Below, in pieces: positions 51,022 through 59,246 of a stretch of 64,000 bases of DNA. Below the pieces are notes generated by a model. That model worked only from the letters and a program-made list of their open reading frames with translations, was not told the DNA's origin and did not search any database. The DNA is taken from the NCBI GenBank assembly GCA_964513205.1, contig CAZELP010000002.1:62001-126000 (forward strand). Direction: 5' to 3'. This stretch comes from JAGVJT01 sp964513205. GTDB taxonomy: Bacteria; Pseudomonadota; Gammaproteobacteria; Legionellales; Legionellaceae. Positions within the stretch are counted from its first letter, which is position 1. Each line of letters opens with the position of its first letter. The position numbers were made by a program, and so were the translations under genes.

Positions 51022-51172
51022 GCTTTTCTTCGCTTGACAATGCGGCTTTGAATTGCTTGATGGCGGTTCCTAAATCGTGTCCTATATTTTTGAGTTTACC
51101 TGCGCCGAAAAGTGCGACGATTATAAAGAGAATCAAGAGCAACGACATTGGACTAATTCCACTTAACCCCAT
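51014..51172 (-). CDS. tatA: Sec-independent protein translocase TatA
   Basis: I read this 52-residue gene directly on the minus strand: ATG at 51172, TGA at 51014. The protein starts MGLSGISPMSLLLILFIIVALFGAGKLKNIGHDLGTAIKQF when read through (shown in parts: membrane helix MSLLLILFIIVALFGAGKL, hinge FGAGKL, amphipathic helix NIGHDLGTAIKQFKAAL). That is the TatA pattern with FG at the hinge. GAGG lies seven bases upstream. It overlaps tatB by 8 bases and follows ubiB by 8 bases. Confidence 0.95.
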   Translation of the reverse strand: MGLSGISPMSLLLILFIIVALFGAGKLKNIGHDLGTAIKQFKAALSSEEKHE

Positions 51173-51180
51173 GATGAACC

Positions 51181-52731
51181 TCAGCTAAAATAATGAACGA
51201 ATAGTATACACAAAAGCACGCCACTTGATAACCCAATGAGGAATGTTTTTGCTTTTTGATATTTTTTAGAACGAACAATGGATTGCTCTAGTTCGCGATG
51301 TTGTAATTCTTTTTGAAGCTCCAGCACGTCATGGCATAAGCGAGGAAGGTTTGGTAATTGTTCTACATAAAAAGGGATGTTGTTTCTAATTTGCGTAAAA
51401 AAGGCTTTTGGACCTGCTTGTGCTCGAACCCATTTTTCTAGAAATGGTTTTGCGGTATTCCATAAATTAAGCTCAGGATCAAGTTGTCGGCCTAATCCTT
51501 CTACCGCAAGTAGTGTTTTTTGTAGCAGCACCAATTCTGGTTGAACTTCCATATGAAATCGTCTTGCAACTTGAAAGAGCTTCAGTACAATGGCGGCAAA
51601 AGAAATGTCTTTGAGCGGTTTTTCGAAAATAGGCTCACAGACCGTACGAATTGCACTTTCAAATTCATCGATACGAGTATGACGTTCAACCCAAGCTGAT
51701 TCGATGTGAAGCTCTGCAACACGACGATAATCTCGTCTAAAAAAGGCCAGTAAATTTTCGGCCAAATAGCGTTTGTCTTTTTCGCTTAATGACCCCATGA
51801 TGCCAAAGTCAACACAAAGATATTTCGGATTATCTGGATGAGCGGGAGAGACGAATATATTGCCTGGATGCATATCTGCATGAAAAAAACAGTCTCTGAA
51901 TACCTGCGTAAAGAAAATAGTAACGCCACGTTCTGCCAGTTTTTTAAGATTAATTCCGGCTTTTCTGAGTGCATCGATATCCGTAACAGGAATACCGTTT
52001 AAGCGCTCCAATACCAATACATTTTGACGCACGTGATCCCAATAAATTGTGGGCACATGCAGAAGAGAAGAGTCTTTAAAATTACGTTTGAGCTGACTGG
52101 CATTTGCCGCCTCTCTCTGGAGATCGAGTTCGTGTAGTAATGTTTGTTTGAACTCAAGCACAATGGCTTTGGGTTTAAATCGTCTCAGGCCTTTCCAATG
52201 CCGCTCTGCAAAACTGGCAATTGTCAGCAGTAACGAAATGTCTTTGTGAATAATTTTTTCAATATCGGGTCTTAGTATTTTAACCACAACTTCTTCACCG
52301 GTATGAAGCGTTGCCGCGTGTACCTGAGCCATTGACGCAGAAGCAAGTGGATTGATATCAAAATGTTTAAAGCGCTCGAATGCAGATTCTTGGAAAGTTT
52401 TTTCAAGAATCGAGAGAGCCAAATCACTGGAAAAAGGTTTGACATGATCTTGGAGTTTTGCCAATTCATTGGCAATATCTTCCGGTAAAATATCGGGCCT
52501 TGTTGACAGTGCCTGGCCAAATTTGACAAAAATTGGTCCCAATTCTTCTAACGATAAACGCAATGCTTCGCCGCGAGGCATGTCTCTTCGAAACCAATTC
52601 CAGGGGTTGAAATAAACAATGAATCGAAGTGGTGCAAATAAATGCAGCGCGACAATGAGATGATCCAAGCCATATTTGGCCAAAACAAAATTAATCTTTA
52701 GTAGTCGAAGAGTTTTCGTTATTTTTTTCAT
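51181..52731 (-). CDS. ubiB: Ubiquinone biosynthesis regulatory kinase UbiB
   Basis: UbiB (516 residues) is an ADCK/ABC1-type atypical kinase needed for ubiquinone synthesis. It carries the KxGQ-type motif LGPIFVKFGQALSTRPD, an Ala-rich loop (LASASMAQVHAATL), VVVKILRPDIEK, the HADMHPGNIFV catalytic loop and the CVDFGIMGSL metal-binding motif. Two C-terminal membrane helices fit the tail (LIGLSSGVLLCILFVHYF). It overlaps ubiJ by 41 bases. Normal length. Confidence 0.97.
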   Translation of the reverse strand: MKKITKTLRLLKINFVLAKYGLDHLIVALHLFAPLRFIVYFNPWNWFRRDMPRGEALRLSLEELGPIFVKFGQALSTRPDILPEDIANELAKLQDHVKPFSSDLALSILEKTFQESAFERFKHFDINPLASASMAQVHAATLHTGEEVVVKILRPDIEKIIHKDISLLLTIASFAERHWKGLRRFKPKAIVLEFKQTLLHELDLQREAANASQLKRNFKDSSLLHVPTIYWDHVRQNVLVLERLNGIPVTDIDALRKAGINLKKLAERGVTIFFTQVFRDCFFHADMHPGNIFVSPAHPDNPKYLCVDFGIMGSLSEKDKRYLAENLLAFFRRDYRRVAELHIESAWVERHTRIDEFESAIRTVCEPIFEKPLKDISFAAIVLKLFQVARRFHMEVQPELVLLQKTLLAVEGLGRQLDPELNLWNTAKPFLEKWVRAQAGPKAFFTQIRNNIPFYVEQLPNLPRLCHDVLELQKELQHRELEQSIVRSKKYQKAKTFLIGLSSGVLLCILFVHYFS

Positions 52732-53335
52732 GATGTCTCAGGTAGTGATGGAGATGCGCTTCTAAACGTTCGACTTTGAGTGACAGTTCATCCACATCAT
52801 TCATAAAGTCGGAAACTTCTTCTGGGCTTGGAGAACATCTCGTTTCTTCTTGAATATATTCTTGAACTTGGCGTGTCAGTGAGGCATGTACTTGCTTTTT
52901 CATCTTTAAGCCGATACGAGCGAAGTTTCCTACCTGATGTGCGACGACGTCTCCTGTAAATTGCGCCAAGTATCCCTCCCAATCGATTTCAATGCGATCA
53001 AATAACTGTTTGACCTCTTGTCCAACCAACATGTCACCCGTGATGACAATTTGATTGTTGAAAAGAGAGCGCACTTTAGATGCAGGTAACAAACTTAAGC
53101 GAATAAGACCAATGGGTGTACTTTGAATGATTGTATCTACTTTCTGTGCCGTTAAATCAAGGAAAATTTGATTTTCTTTAAAACACATATAGAAAGAAAC
53201 ACGCAGTGGCAAAATCATAATTTGAACAACTTTGCCGTTCAGTTTGGCCAATTTTTGAGGAAGAAGCGGATCGAGTGACAACGCTTTTTGGATGGCTTTT
53301 TCGAGTAATCCCAGTGAATATGCTTGAATCGTCAT
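52691..53335 (-). CDS. ubiJ: Ubiquinone biosynthesis accessory factor UbiJ
   Basis: The 214-residue UbiJ has an N-terminal SCP2-like lipid-binding domain (about 15-115) and a C-terminal coiled coil (about 165-200, VDELSLKVERLEAHLHHYL). With UbiK it organises the soluble Ubi complex and binds ubiquinone intermediates. The ATG overlaps the ubiE stop by one base (TAATG). Order ubiE-ubiJ-ubiB is as in E. coli. Confidence 0.93.
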   Translation of the reverse strand: MTIQAYSLGLLEKAIQKALSLDPLLPQKLAKLNGKVVQIMILPLRVSFYMCFKENQIFLDLTAQKVDTIIQSTPIGLIRLSLLPASKVRSLFNNQIVITGDMLVGQEVKQLFDRIEIDWEGYLAQFTGDVVAHQVGNFARIGLKMKKQVHASLTRQVQEYIQEETRCSPSPEEVSDFMNDVDELSLKVERLEAHLHHYLRHHEKNNENSSTTKD

Positions 53336-54087
53336 TAGTATTTATAGCCCGTGTGTAACGCCACAATACCCCCGGTCAGATTTGTGTACGTGCATTGCGC
53401 AAATCCTGCTTCTTCAATCATGTTTTGTAATTCTGCTTGAGGGGGGTGCATGCGAATAGATTCGGCCAGATATTGATAACTATCCTGATCACCTGCAAAC
53501 AAAGCGCCTAGACGTGGCAATATTTGAAATGAGTATGCATCATAAAGTGGTTTTAAGCCAGGCAAAACTGGTTTTGAAAACTCTAAGATGAGGAGTTGTC
53601 CTCCGGGCTTGCAGACTCGATACATTGAGTTCAAGGCTTTTTGCTTGTCTGTGACGTTGCGCAGTCCAAATGCCATTGTGATGAGGTCAAATTGATTATC
53701 TGCAAAAGGTAAACATTCTGCATTGGCTTGTACAAAGTTTATGGAAGAGTGTAGCCCTTTATCCACGAGTTTGTCGCGGCCAACATTGAGCATATCTCGA
53801 TTGATGTCAGCCAAGACTACTCGACCCTCATGTCCGACTTTCTTACTGAGAAGATAAGTTAAATCACCACTTCCACCGGCAAGGTCGAGCACGCAGTGTC
53901 CTTTTCTTGCCGCGCTACAATGAATGGCAAACTGTTTCCACAAACGATGCACACCGAAAGACATCAGATCGTTCATCAGATCATAACGTTTGGCCACGGA
54001 GTCGAAAACTTGTTTCACTTTTTTTTGTTTGTCGCTCCAATCAACTGTTTCGAAGCCAAAATGTGTTTTTTTATTTGAGTCGGTCAT
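53335..54087 (-). CDS. ubiE: Ubiquinone/menaquinone C-methyltransferase UbiE
   Basis: UbiE (250 residues) makes the C-methylation in ubiquinone (and menaquinone) synthesis. Class I SAM motifs are VLDLAGGSGDLTYLLSKKV, with family blocks VFDSVAKRYDLMNDLMSFG, ANAECLPFADNQFDLITMAFGLRNV and LLILEFSKP. First gene of the ubiEJB-tatAB operon. Confidence 0.98.
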   Translation of the reverse strand: MTDSNKKTHFGFETVDWSDKQKKVKQVFDSVAKRYDLMNDLMSFGVHRLWKQFAIHCSAARKGHCVLDLAGGSGDLTYLLSKKVGHEGRVVLADINRDMLNVGRDKLVDKGLHSSINFVQANAECLPFADNQFDLITMAFGLRNVTDKQKALNSMYRVCKPGGQLLILEFSKPVLPGLKPLYDAYSFQILPRLGALFAGDQDSYQYLAESIRMHPPQAELQNMIEEAGFAQCTYTNLTGGIVALHTGYKY

Positions 54088-54149
54088 GGTGCCGCATTGT
54101 GCAAAGTATTTTGATCAGAGATTCTAGCTGATCCTGATGCCAAGAGCTA

Positions 54150-54413
54150 CTATTGCGTCACGGGGGACGGGGGCGGCGGAGGATTATATGTTTGTGGTTT
54201 ATTACTGGCGCCGGGTGTTAGGAGAGTTCCTGGTGGTGTTTGCTTGGAAAGCGGTGGTTGCGGGCCATAAACAGTCGGTGTGCTTGGAATGTTGGGATCT
54301 TGTTCGATAATTTCAGGCGGATTAGCCGCACCAGTCGGTGTACTATTATAGGTGTAGGCATACGCTGAAAGCGATTGAACAAACAAAATTGATATCAGCC
54401 ATCGATTTTTCAT
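54150..54413 (-). CDS. Small secreted proline-rich protein
   Basis: The 87-residue protein has a signal peptide (MKNRWLISILFVQSLSAYA) and a mature part rich in Pro, Thr, Asn and Gln ending in a PPPPPSP run. No Cys and no known domain are seen. It lies between ubiE and the DUF1841 gene on the same strand with gaps of 62 and 42 bases. A periplasmic or surface linker-type peptide is likely; function unknown. Confidence 0.7.
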   Translation of the reverse strand: MKNRWLISILFVQSLSAYAYTYNSTPTGAANPPEIIEQDPNIPSTPTVYGPQPPLSKQTPPGTLLTPGASNKPQTYNPPPPPSPVTQ

Positions 54414-54455
54414 AGGGATAAAAAGAAAAAGTCATTTAGATTGGGTATAGATGAA

Positions 54456-54899
54456 TCAGCCCTTTTCGTCAAGTAGTCGTTTGCGACAGGCTGCTAGATA
54501 GGCGGCTTCGTCCGGGGGGGATTGTTCTTTTTCTGAGCGCCAAAGCGCTTCAGCCAAGCACTCTATCAATATGTGCTCCGCCTCTAATTTATCTGAGAGC
54601 TTGACACATAATGCTTTAAACACATCCTGAATACCTGTTGGTTTATCGAGTTCAATTTGATCTCGTGCGGCTAAATGTAATCCTAAATGTAAAAAAGGAT
54701 TGGTTTCTCCGAGCTCAGGGAAATAGGGCGTATCGTGATTAAATTGAGCCTGATTGAAGAGATGGTGATATTCCGGATGATCCAAAATGACTTGCGCGAG
54801 CTGTTTCTCCAAAGGAGAGAGGGGCTCTTTGTTTAAGTATTTTGTCCAGCTTGTAAAGAATAAAGCTCGTGTATCACGAACGTGCTCACCGTAAAACAT
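54456..54899 (-). CDS. DUF1841 family protein
   Basis: The 147-residue cytoplasmic protein matches the DUF1841 pattern: RDTRALFFTSWTKYLNKEPLSPLEKQLAQVI, HPEYHHLFN, ETNPFLHLGLHLAARDQ, and a C-terminal ECLAEALWRSEKEQSPPDEAAYLAACR. The family is widespread in beta- and gammaproteobacteria and has no proven function. It has no membrane segment. Confidence 0.88.
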   Translation of the reverse strand: MFYGEHVRDTRALFFTSWTKYLNKEPLSPLEKQLAQVILDHPEYHHLFNQAQFNHDTPYFPELGETNPFLHLGLHLAARDQIELDKPTGIQDVFKALCVKLSDKLEAEHILIECLAEALWRSEKEQSPPDEAAYLAACRKRLLDEKG

Positions 54900-54972
54900 G
54901 GTCCAGATCTCAAATCAGAAAGGCTGATGTTACCATGTCTTCAATATCTCGAGTAGTGCTTTAGGGAAAGCG

Positions 54973-56214
54973 CTATCTCGGATAAGCGATTTTTCCTCCT
55001 GCAAGTGGATAAGGTACACCGGTTGTTTTTGGAAAACTGAACGGATACATTTTTAATCGTCGCACAGCTAAATAAGCCATTAATTCGGCTTCGATGGCTT
55101 GATTTTTCCAGCCGAGCATATCGGCTGTGAGGACTTCAACGTTTTGTTTTTGTAGGTCTTGTAAACGTTTTTTTAGATGCGTGATAATACCTGGATGGTA
55201 AGCTCCTCCGCCACACAAGACATATCGTTTTGGAAGATTAGAGTAACGTAAGAGTGATTTGACAATAGACTCTACTGTGAAGCCAACCAGTGTGGCACAT
55301 GCGTCTTCTAAGGACAATTGCTCAAGTTCAGGAATCCAAGCAAAATCATGTGTGTCTAATGCTGGATAGTCAGGGCGAATATGCATTTCTAGTAAGCATT
55401 CTAGTGTCGGTTGATGTATTTTTCCATGGAGCGCATATCGGCCATCTCGATCCATGTGTTCTCGACCTTTCGTGGCTTGTTTGACATAACGATCCAATAA
55501 ACAATTTCCTGGACCTGCATCAAATCCAATGAGATCTTCAAGTTGCTGACTTAAAATTAAAGTCACATTGGCGATACCGCCAATGTTGATAACCCCAATC
55601 GGTAGCGTTTTATCACGAATGGCAATGGCTCGATGATAAATCGGAGCGAATGGTGCTCCTTGTCCTCCGAGTGCAACATCTGCTGAACGAACATCGTAAA
55701 TCACTTTCAAGTCAGTAGCATTTGCGAGCATTTCACCCAACCCTATCTGTATGGTTTTTTTTATTTTGGGTTGATGAAAAACGGTTTGCCCATGATAACC
55801 CACGCAATCTATATGAGTTTCGGGGTAGTGTGTTCTGAATTTTTGGATTGCATCGATGTGTAATTTTGTTGAAAACTCCATGATCTTCGATAGCGTAAGG
55901 TGAGTTTCATCTTGCTGTAGCGTGTGATTCAAGCAGTCCAGTAGATTTGCTGATTTTTCGATATGATGTGTCGCAATGTATGTCTCAAAAAGATCAGCAA
56001 ATTGATGTTCAGCTGCAATCAGATCGCCGTTTGCTTTTTGAATGGCATATTCCATTGCTTTCAGCAGTTGCTGTGCTTCTGATGAGTATGGAAAATGCAG
56101 ATGTCCACATGGGACAAGTTCATTTTCTCCATCTGTTTTGAGCAGCGCAACATCAATTCCATCCATCGATGTTCCGCTCATCATTCCAATCGCTTGTAAG
56201 ATTTTATCCGGCAT
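54973..56214 (-). CDS. anmK: Anhydro-N-acetylmuramic acid kinase
   Basis: AnmK (413 residues) phosphorylates and opens anhydro-MurNAc from recycled cell wall, giving MurNAc-6-phosphate. The ATP-binding GMMSGTSMDGIDVALL is at the N-terminus; VGYHGQTVFHQP, VIYDVRSADVALGGQGAPFAP, NIGGIANVTL and DAGPGNCLLD follow in family order. It is about 40 residues longer than E. coli AnmK, due to an insert near residues 60-110. The lytic transglycosylase at 39337 makes its upstream substrate. Confidence 0.96.
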   Translation of the reverse strand: MPDKILQAIGMMSGTSMDGIDVALLKTDGENELVPCGHLHFPYSSEAQQLLKAMEYAIQKANGDLIAAEHQFADLFETYIATHHIEKSANLLDCLNHTLQQDETHLTLSKIMEFSTKLHIDAIQKFRTHYPETHIDCVGYHGQTVFHQPKIKKTIQIGLGEMLANATDLKVIYDVRSADVALGGQGAPFAPIYHRAIAIRDKTLPIGVINIGGIANVTLILSQQLEDLIGFDAGPGNCLLDRYVKQATKGREHMDRDGRYALHGKIHQPTLECLLEMHIRPDYPALDTHDFAWIPELEQLSLEDACATLVGFTVESIVKSLLRYSNLPKRYVLCGGGAYHPGIITHLKKRLQDLQKQNVEVLTADMLGWKNQAIEAELMAYLAVRRLKMYPFSFPKTTGVPYPLAGGKIAYPR

Positions 56215-56285
56215 GAAATCACATCGATAATAAAATTAAAAGTATATCACCATAGCGTATGAGGAAACCACCATTGCTCGATGGT

Positions 56286-56314
56286 TTGATAAAGAAACAT
56301 AAAGAATGTATAAT
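56286..56314 (+). promoter_or_regulatory. Strong predicted sigma-70 promoter
   Basis: TTGATA and a perfect TATAAT are separated by exactly 17 bases, 50 bases before the ATG of the membrane-protein gene at 56365. Confidence 0.75.
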
Positions 56315-56364
56315 GGCCACTATGAAAAAATATTGTCTTTATGTCAAGTCATACGTGAATCATC

Positions 56365-57279
56365 ATGTTTTCTGATTCTATCCGTGAAAAACTGACTTTT
56401 TTCAAAGCGAATATCGCTGATGCGAATCTGAAGCGAGTTAGGGTGGCATCAAGTAAAAATTTGATCACCTATCTCATAAATAATCCGAGCAAATCGAGTC
56501 GTCTAGATTTTATGCGTTTGCCTTTGGGCATCATGAGTTTTACGCTTTATTATTCTCGTTTGCTGATCAATATGGCATTACTGATAGAGCGGCTTTGTGC
56601 CCGAGAATCGATGCATTCAAAATCATGCAAAGAGCTTTATTTTGCTATTTTATTGGATATGATGTGGGGAACTTGCAATTTGCTCCAATTTTTTTGGTGG
56701 GCTTTTCGTTATTCAAGAGCATTAGGATTGAGAGGAATGCAACTTGAATTTGCCTGTCAGATTATAGAATTTATTGTATTTTGCATTCAACATGGTGTTT
56801 TGGTGGAGGAATATCAAGAAAAAATAAAAAAAGCCACTGCCGATGAACGAGCTGATTTAGAACAGGAATTATACCATGCTCAATTGCATTTTTTGCGAAC
56901 CGCGGCGAGTCTTTTGCTCATGACATTGGCCATTGCCATGATTGCATTTTCCGTTGTGTCGATGCCTTTGTCGCCTGTTATGTTTGCAATTGCAAGCGTT
57001 GGAAGTCTGATGAGAATTTTAATTCAATTACATCAAGAAAAATCGATGAAAAATCATCATCAAAAGTCTAACTGTCGTGTGGATTGGGATGGATTCTTTG
57101 TGTCGTTTATTTTTATTCCAAGCTTGCTGCTTTTATTGGTCTATCCGCCTATTTTTGTTGGAATTCCTTTAATTTTGGGTTTAATTGCATTAAGGTATGC
57201 TTTTAATCAGTATATTTTTGTAGACAATCAAGAAATAGAAACTGTCGATGAGAACGCGATGGTATTATACCGTCAGTAG
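56365..57279 (+). CDS. Multi-pass membrane protein of unknown function
   Basis: The 304-residue protein has no family I recognise. Hydrophobic segments occur in the regions about 50-75, 93-115, 122-145, 175-215 (one long or two short) and 245-280; the last two pairs form hairpin-like blocks with a basic loop (MKNHHQKSNCRVD) between. It has no signal peptide. Such lineage-specific membrane proteins are frequent in Legionella and Coxiella relatives, where some act on host membranes; here that is inference only. It has its own promoter and precedes the J-domain gene by 73 bases. Confidence 0.8.
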   Translation: MFSDSIREKLTFFKANIADANLKRVRVASSKNLITYLINNPSKSSRLDFMRLPLGIMSFTLYYSRLLINMALLIERLCARESMHSKSCKELYFAILLDMMWGTCNLLQFFWWAFRYSRALGLRGMQLEFACQIIEFIVFCIQHGVLVEEYQEKIKKATADERADLEQELYHAQLHFLRTAASLLLMTLAIAMIAFSVVSMPLSPVMFAIASVGSLMRILIQLHQEKSMKNHHQKSNCRVDWDGFFVSFIFIPSLLLLLVYPPIFVGIPLILGLIALRYAFNQYIFVDNQEIETVDENAMVLYRQ

Positions 57280-57352
57280 AATCTCCATATTCAATTCGAT
57301 TAAAAAAATTGTACTATAATTATCTATATTAGACTCAATTGGACCAATAGCC

Positions 57353-58147
57353 ATGGCGATAAGTGAAGCTGATTTGACGAAAATGAAAAACCAGTATAGG
57401 GATAAGGAGTATGAGGAGATTCTAGGTCTCAAGCCCGATTATACTGACAATGATTTAAGGAAAGCATATCTCAAATTGTCGAGGAAATTTCATCCTGACA
57501 ACAATATAGCGCAGCCAGAACTATCAACTGCAATGTTTCAGATAATAAATGCATCATATGAAACGCTCAAAGAGCGAAGGGTCTCAGGTTTACCAATGGA
57601 TGCTCTGCCACCCAGAGGAACGCCGCCTAGCGGAAATCAAGCATCGAATCAGTTTGAGAATGCGGTGGTTTTATTTAATCCCTCACCAGCTCCAATGCCA
57701 AGGCCAACGTCAACGCCCACATCCACTCTGGTTGTGCCTGTTGAGGTCGGTAAGAGCAAAGCGGAGGAAAAAAAAGAACAAGAGCGAGAGGATGTAAATC
57801 GCGAATTGCTCGAAACGAATAAAGAGCTACTGGACGCTGAAAAAGATCCTTCGAAAAAAAAGTCGCCAGGTAATTATGCGGGGGGGACAGATGATCCTGC
57901 CTTCTGGATTCAAATATACAAAGACACTCGCAGAGGCCTGGGGTACGATCAAAGTAGTTCTTCATCGAGCTCTCGTCCATCTGGATTGTCTGATTCGCAA
58001 TTTTCACCGGCAAAGGCTTTGCAAGCAAATCGAGTTATGAATTCTTTGCCTGCACAGGGATCATCAGTTGGTGGTGCTCAGGCGGGCTCTGCTGCTGCCG
58101 CTTCTCCTGAGCTTATTGCGGCGGCCCCGATGATGATGGGAAGCTAA
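57353..58147 (+). CDS. J-domain protein with low-complexity tail
   Basis: The 264-residue protein has one J-domain (about 18-80: EEILGLKPDYTDNDLRKAYL, HPD at 47-49, FQIINASYETLKE), so it can stimulate a DnaK/Hsp70 ATPase. The rest lacks the Gly/Phe and zinc regions of DnaJ: a Pro/Thr-rich stretch (about 105-130), a charged helix (about 130-170), then Ser- and Ala-rich sequence with an SSSSSSS run. This form is a class III J-protein with lineage-specific tail. A perfect TATAAT sits at 57315 but no good -35 box is seen. A host-directed chaperone effector is possible but unproven. Confidence 0.85.
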   Translation: MAISEADLTKMKNQYRDKEYEEILGLKPDYTDNDLRKAYLKLSRKFHPDNNIAQPELSTAMFQIINASYETLKERRVSGLPMDALPPRGTPPSGNQASNQFENAVVLFNPSPAPMPRPTSTPTSTLVVPVEVGKSKAEEKKEQEREDVNRELLETNKELLDAEKDPSKKKSPGNYAGGTDDPAFWIQIYKDTRRGLGYDQSSSSSSSRPSGLSDSQFSPAKALQANRVMNSLPAQGSSVGGAQAGSAAAASPELIAAAPMMMGS

Positions 58148-58185
58148 GTCTGTTGGCAATTGGGGATGTCGAGTCAACAGACTTA
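58145..58185. terminator. Perfect 11-base-pair hairpin after the J-domain gene
   Basis: TAAGTCTGTTG (including the stop codon) pairs without mismatch with CAACAGACTTA across a 19-base loop, between convergent genes. There is no T-run, so it may be a Rho-dependent or weak bidirectional terminator. Confidence 0.5.
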
Positions 58186-58196
58186 ACGATCATTTC

Positions 58197-59219
58197 TTAG
58201 CTCGATACTTCCATCAGTTTATGCGGTAAGCTTTCTGTTCTTCCTGCTGGTGTGACTTGGTAGTAATTCAGTTTGCGCTGAAGTTCGCTGATTGAGTCTG
58301 CGCCAGCATAAGTCAGCCCTGAACGAAGACCTCCAATAATGTCGGCAATAATCAAATCTTGCGCATCACGGTAGGGGACGTCTGTGGAAACACCTTCTGC
58401 AGTTTTCCATTCGTTCATTTGACCTAAGAAATCTTCTTGAGCTTCTCGGGAGGCCATTCCTCTGTAGCGTTTGACTGGCATTCCTTTTTCGTTGGTGATG
58501 ACTTCTCCTGGCGTGGGTGTTGTGCCAGCAAGCATGCCGCCTATCATGACAAAGTCTGCACCAAAAGCGAGCGCTTTAACGACGTCTCCTGAAGTTCGAA
58601 TTCCGCCATCAGCGACAATAGAGCGATCGGAGCGAGCGCAATCTTGGATACACGTCAGCATTGGCACACCAAAACCGGTCTTAATGCGTGTGCTACAAAC
58701 AGAGCCACCGCCGATACCGGCTTTAATAATATCTGCGCCACAGGAAGCTAAGTAATCAGCACCTGCATAAGTTGCGACATTTCCCGCCATGATACAACGA
58801 GATTCTCCCAACAATTGACGTAAGTTTTTGAGTGTTTTTCCAACGTATTTTGCGTGTGCATGAGCGACATCAACACAAAAATAAACTGCCCCTGCATCAC
58901 GCAGTGCTTCAGCACGCTCTAAATCCGCTGTGCTACAACCAACTGAAACAAATACTTGACCTTCGCACGCTTTAAACTCTTCAATGTTGCGTTCAATAGT
59001 CAAGAAACGATGAAGCACGCCAATACCGCCTTTGTTGTGCATGAAATTTGCCATGCCGCTTTCTGTGATGGTATCCATGTTTGAACTCATGACCGGCAAT
59101 TCAAGTTTCAGTTTATTCAGGCGATCGCTTGAACTGATATCGACAATGCGGCGTGATTCATGATGATTGTATGACGGAACCAGAAGGACGTCATCGTAAG
59201 TGAGTGCTAAATTGGACAT
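58197..59219 (-). CDS. guaC: GMP reductase (IMPDH/GMPR family enzyme without CBS domains)
   Basis: The 340-residue TIM-barrel protein lacks the CBS pair of IMP dehydrogenase and has the GMP reductase length (347 in E. coli). Family motifs are LTYDDVLLVPSYN, PVMSSNMDTITE, the catalytic loop KAGIGGGSVCSTRIKTGFG with Cys nucleophile, VADGGIRTSGDVVKALAFGADFVMIGGMLAGT and the AEGVSTDVPYR flap. GMP reductase turns GMP into IMP with NADPH. A CBS-less IMP dehydrogenase cannot be ruled out from motifs alone, so the symbol is provisional. Confidence 0.8.
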   Translation of the reverse strand: MSNLALTYDDVLLVPSYNHHESRRIVDISSSDRLNKLKLELPVMSSNMDTITESGMANFMHNKGGIGVLHRFLTIERNIEEFKACEGQVFVSVGCSTADLERAEALRDAGAVYFCVDVAHAHAKYVGKTLKNLRQLLGESRCIMAGNVATYAGADYLASCGADIIKAGIGGGSVCSTRIKTGFGVPMLTCIQDCARSDRSIVADGGIRTSGDVVKALAFGADFVMIGGMLAGTTPTPGEVITNEKGMPVKRYRGMASREAQEDFLGQMNEWKTAEGVSTDVPYRDAQDLIIADIIGGLRSGLTYAGADSISELQRKLNYYQVTPAGRTESLPHKLMEVSS

Positions 59220-59246
59220 TTCGTATAAACCTCAGCTAAAGCGCAA

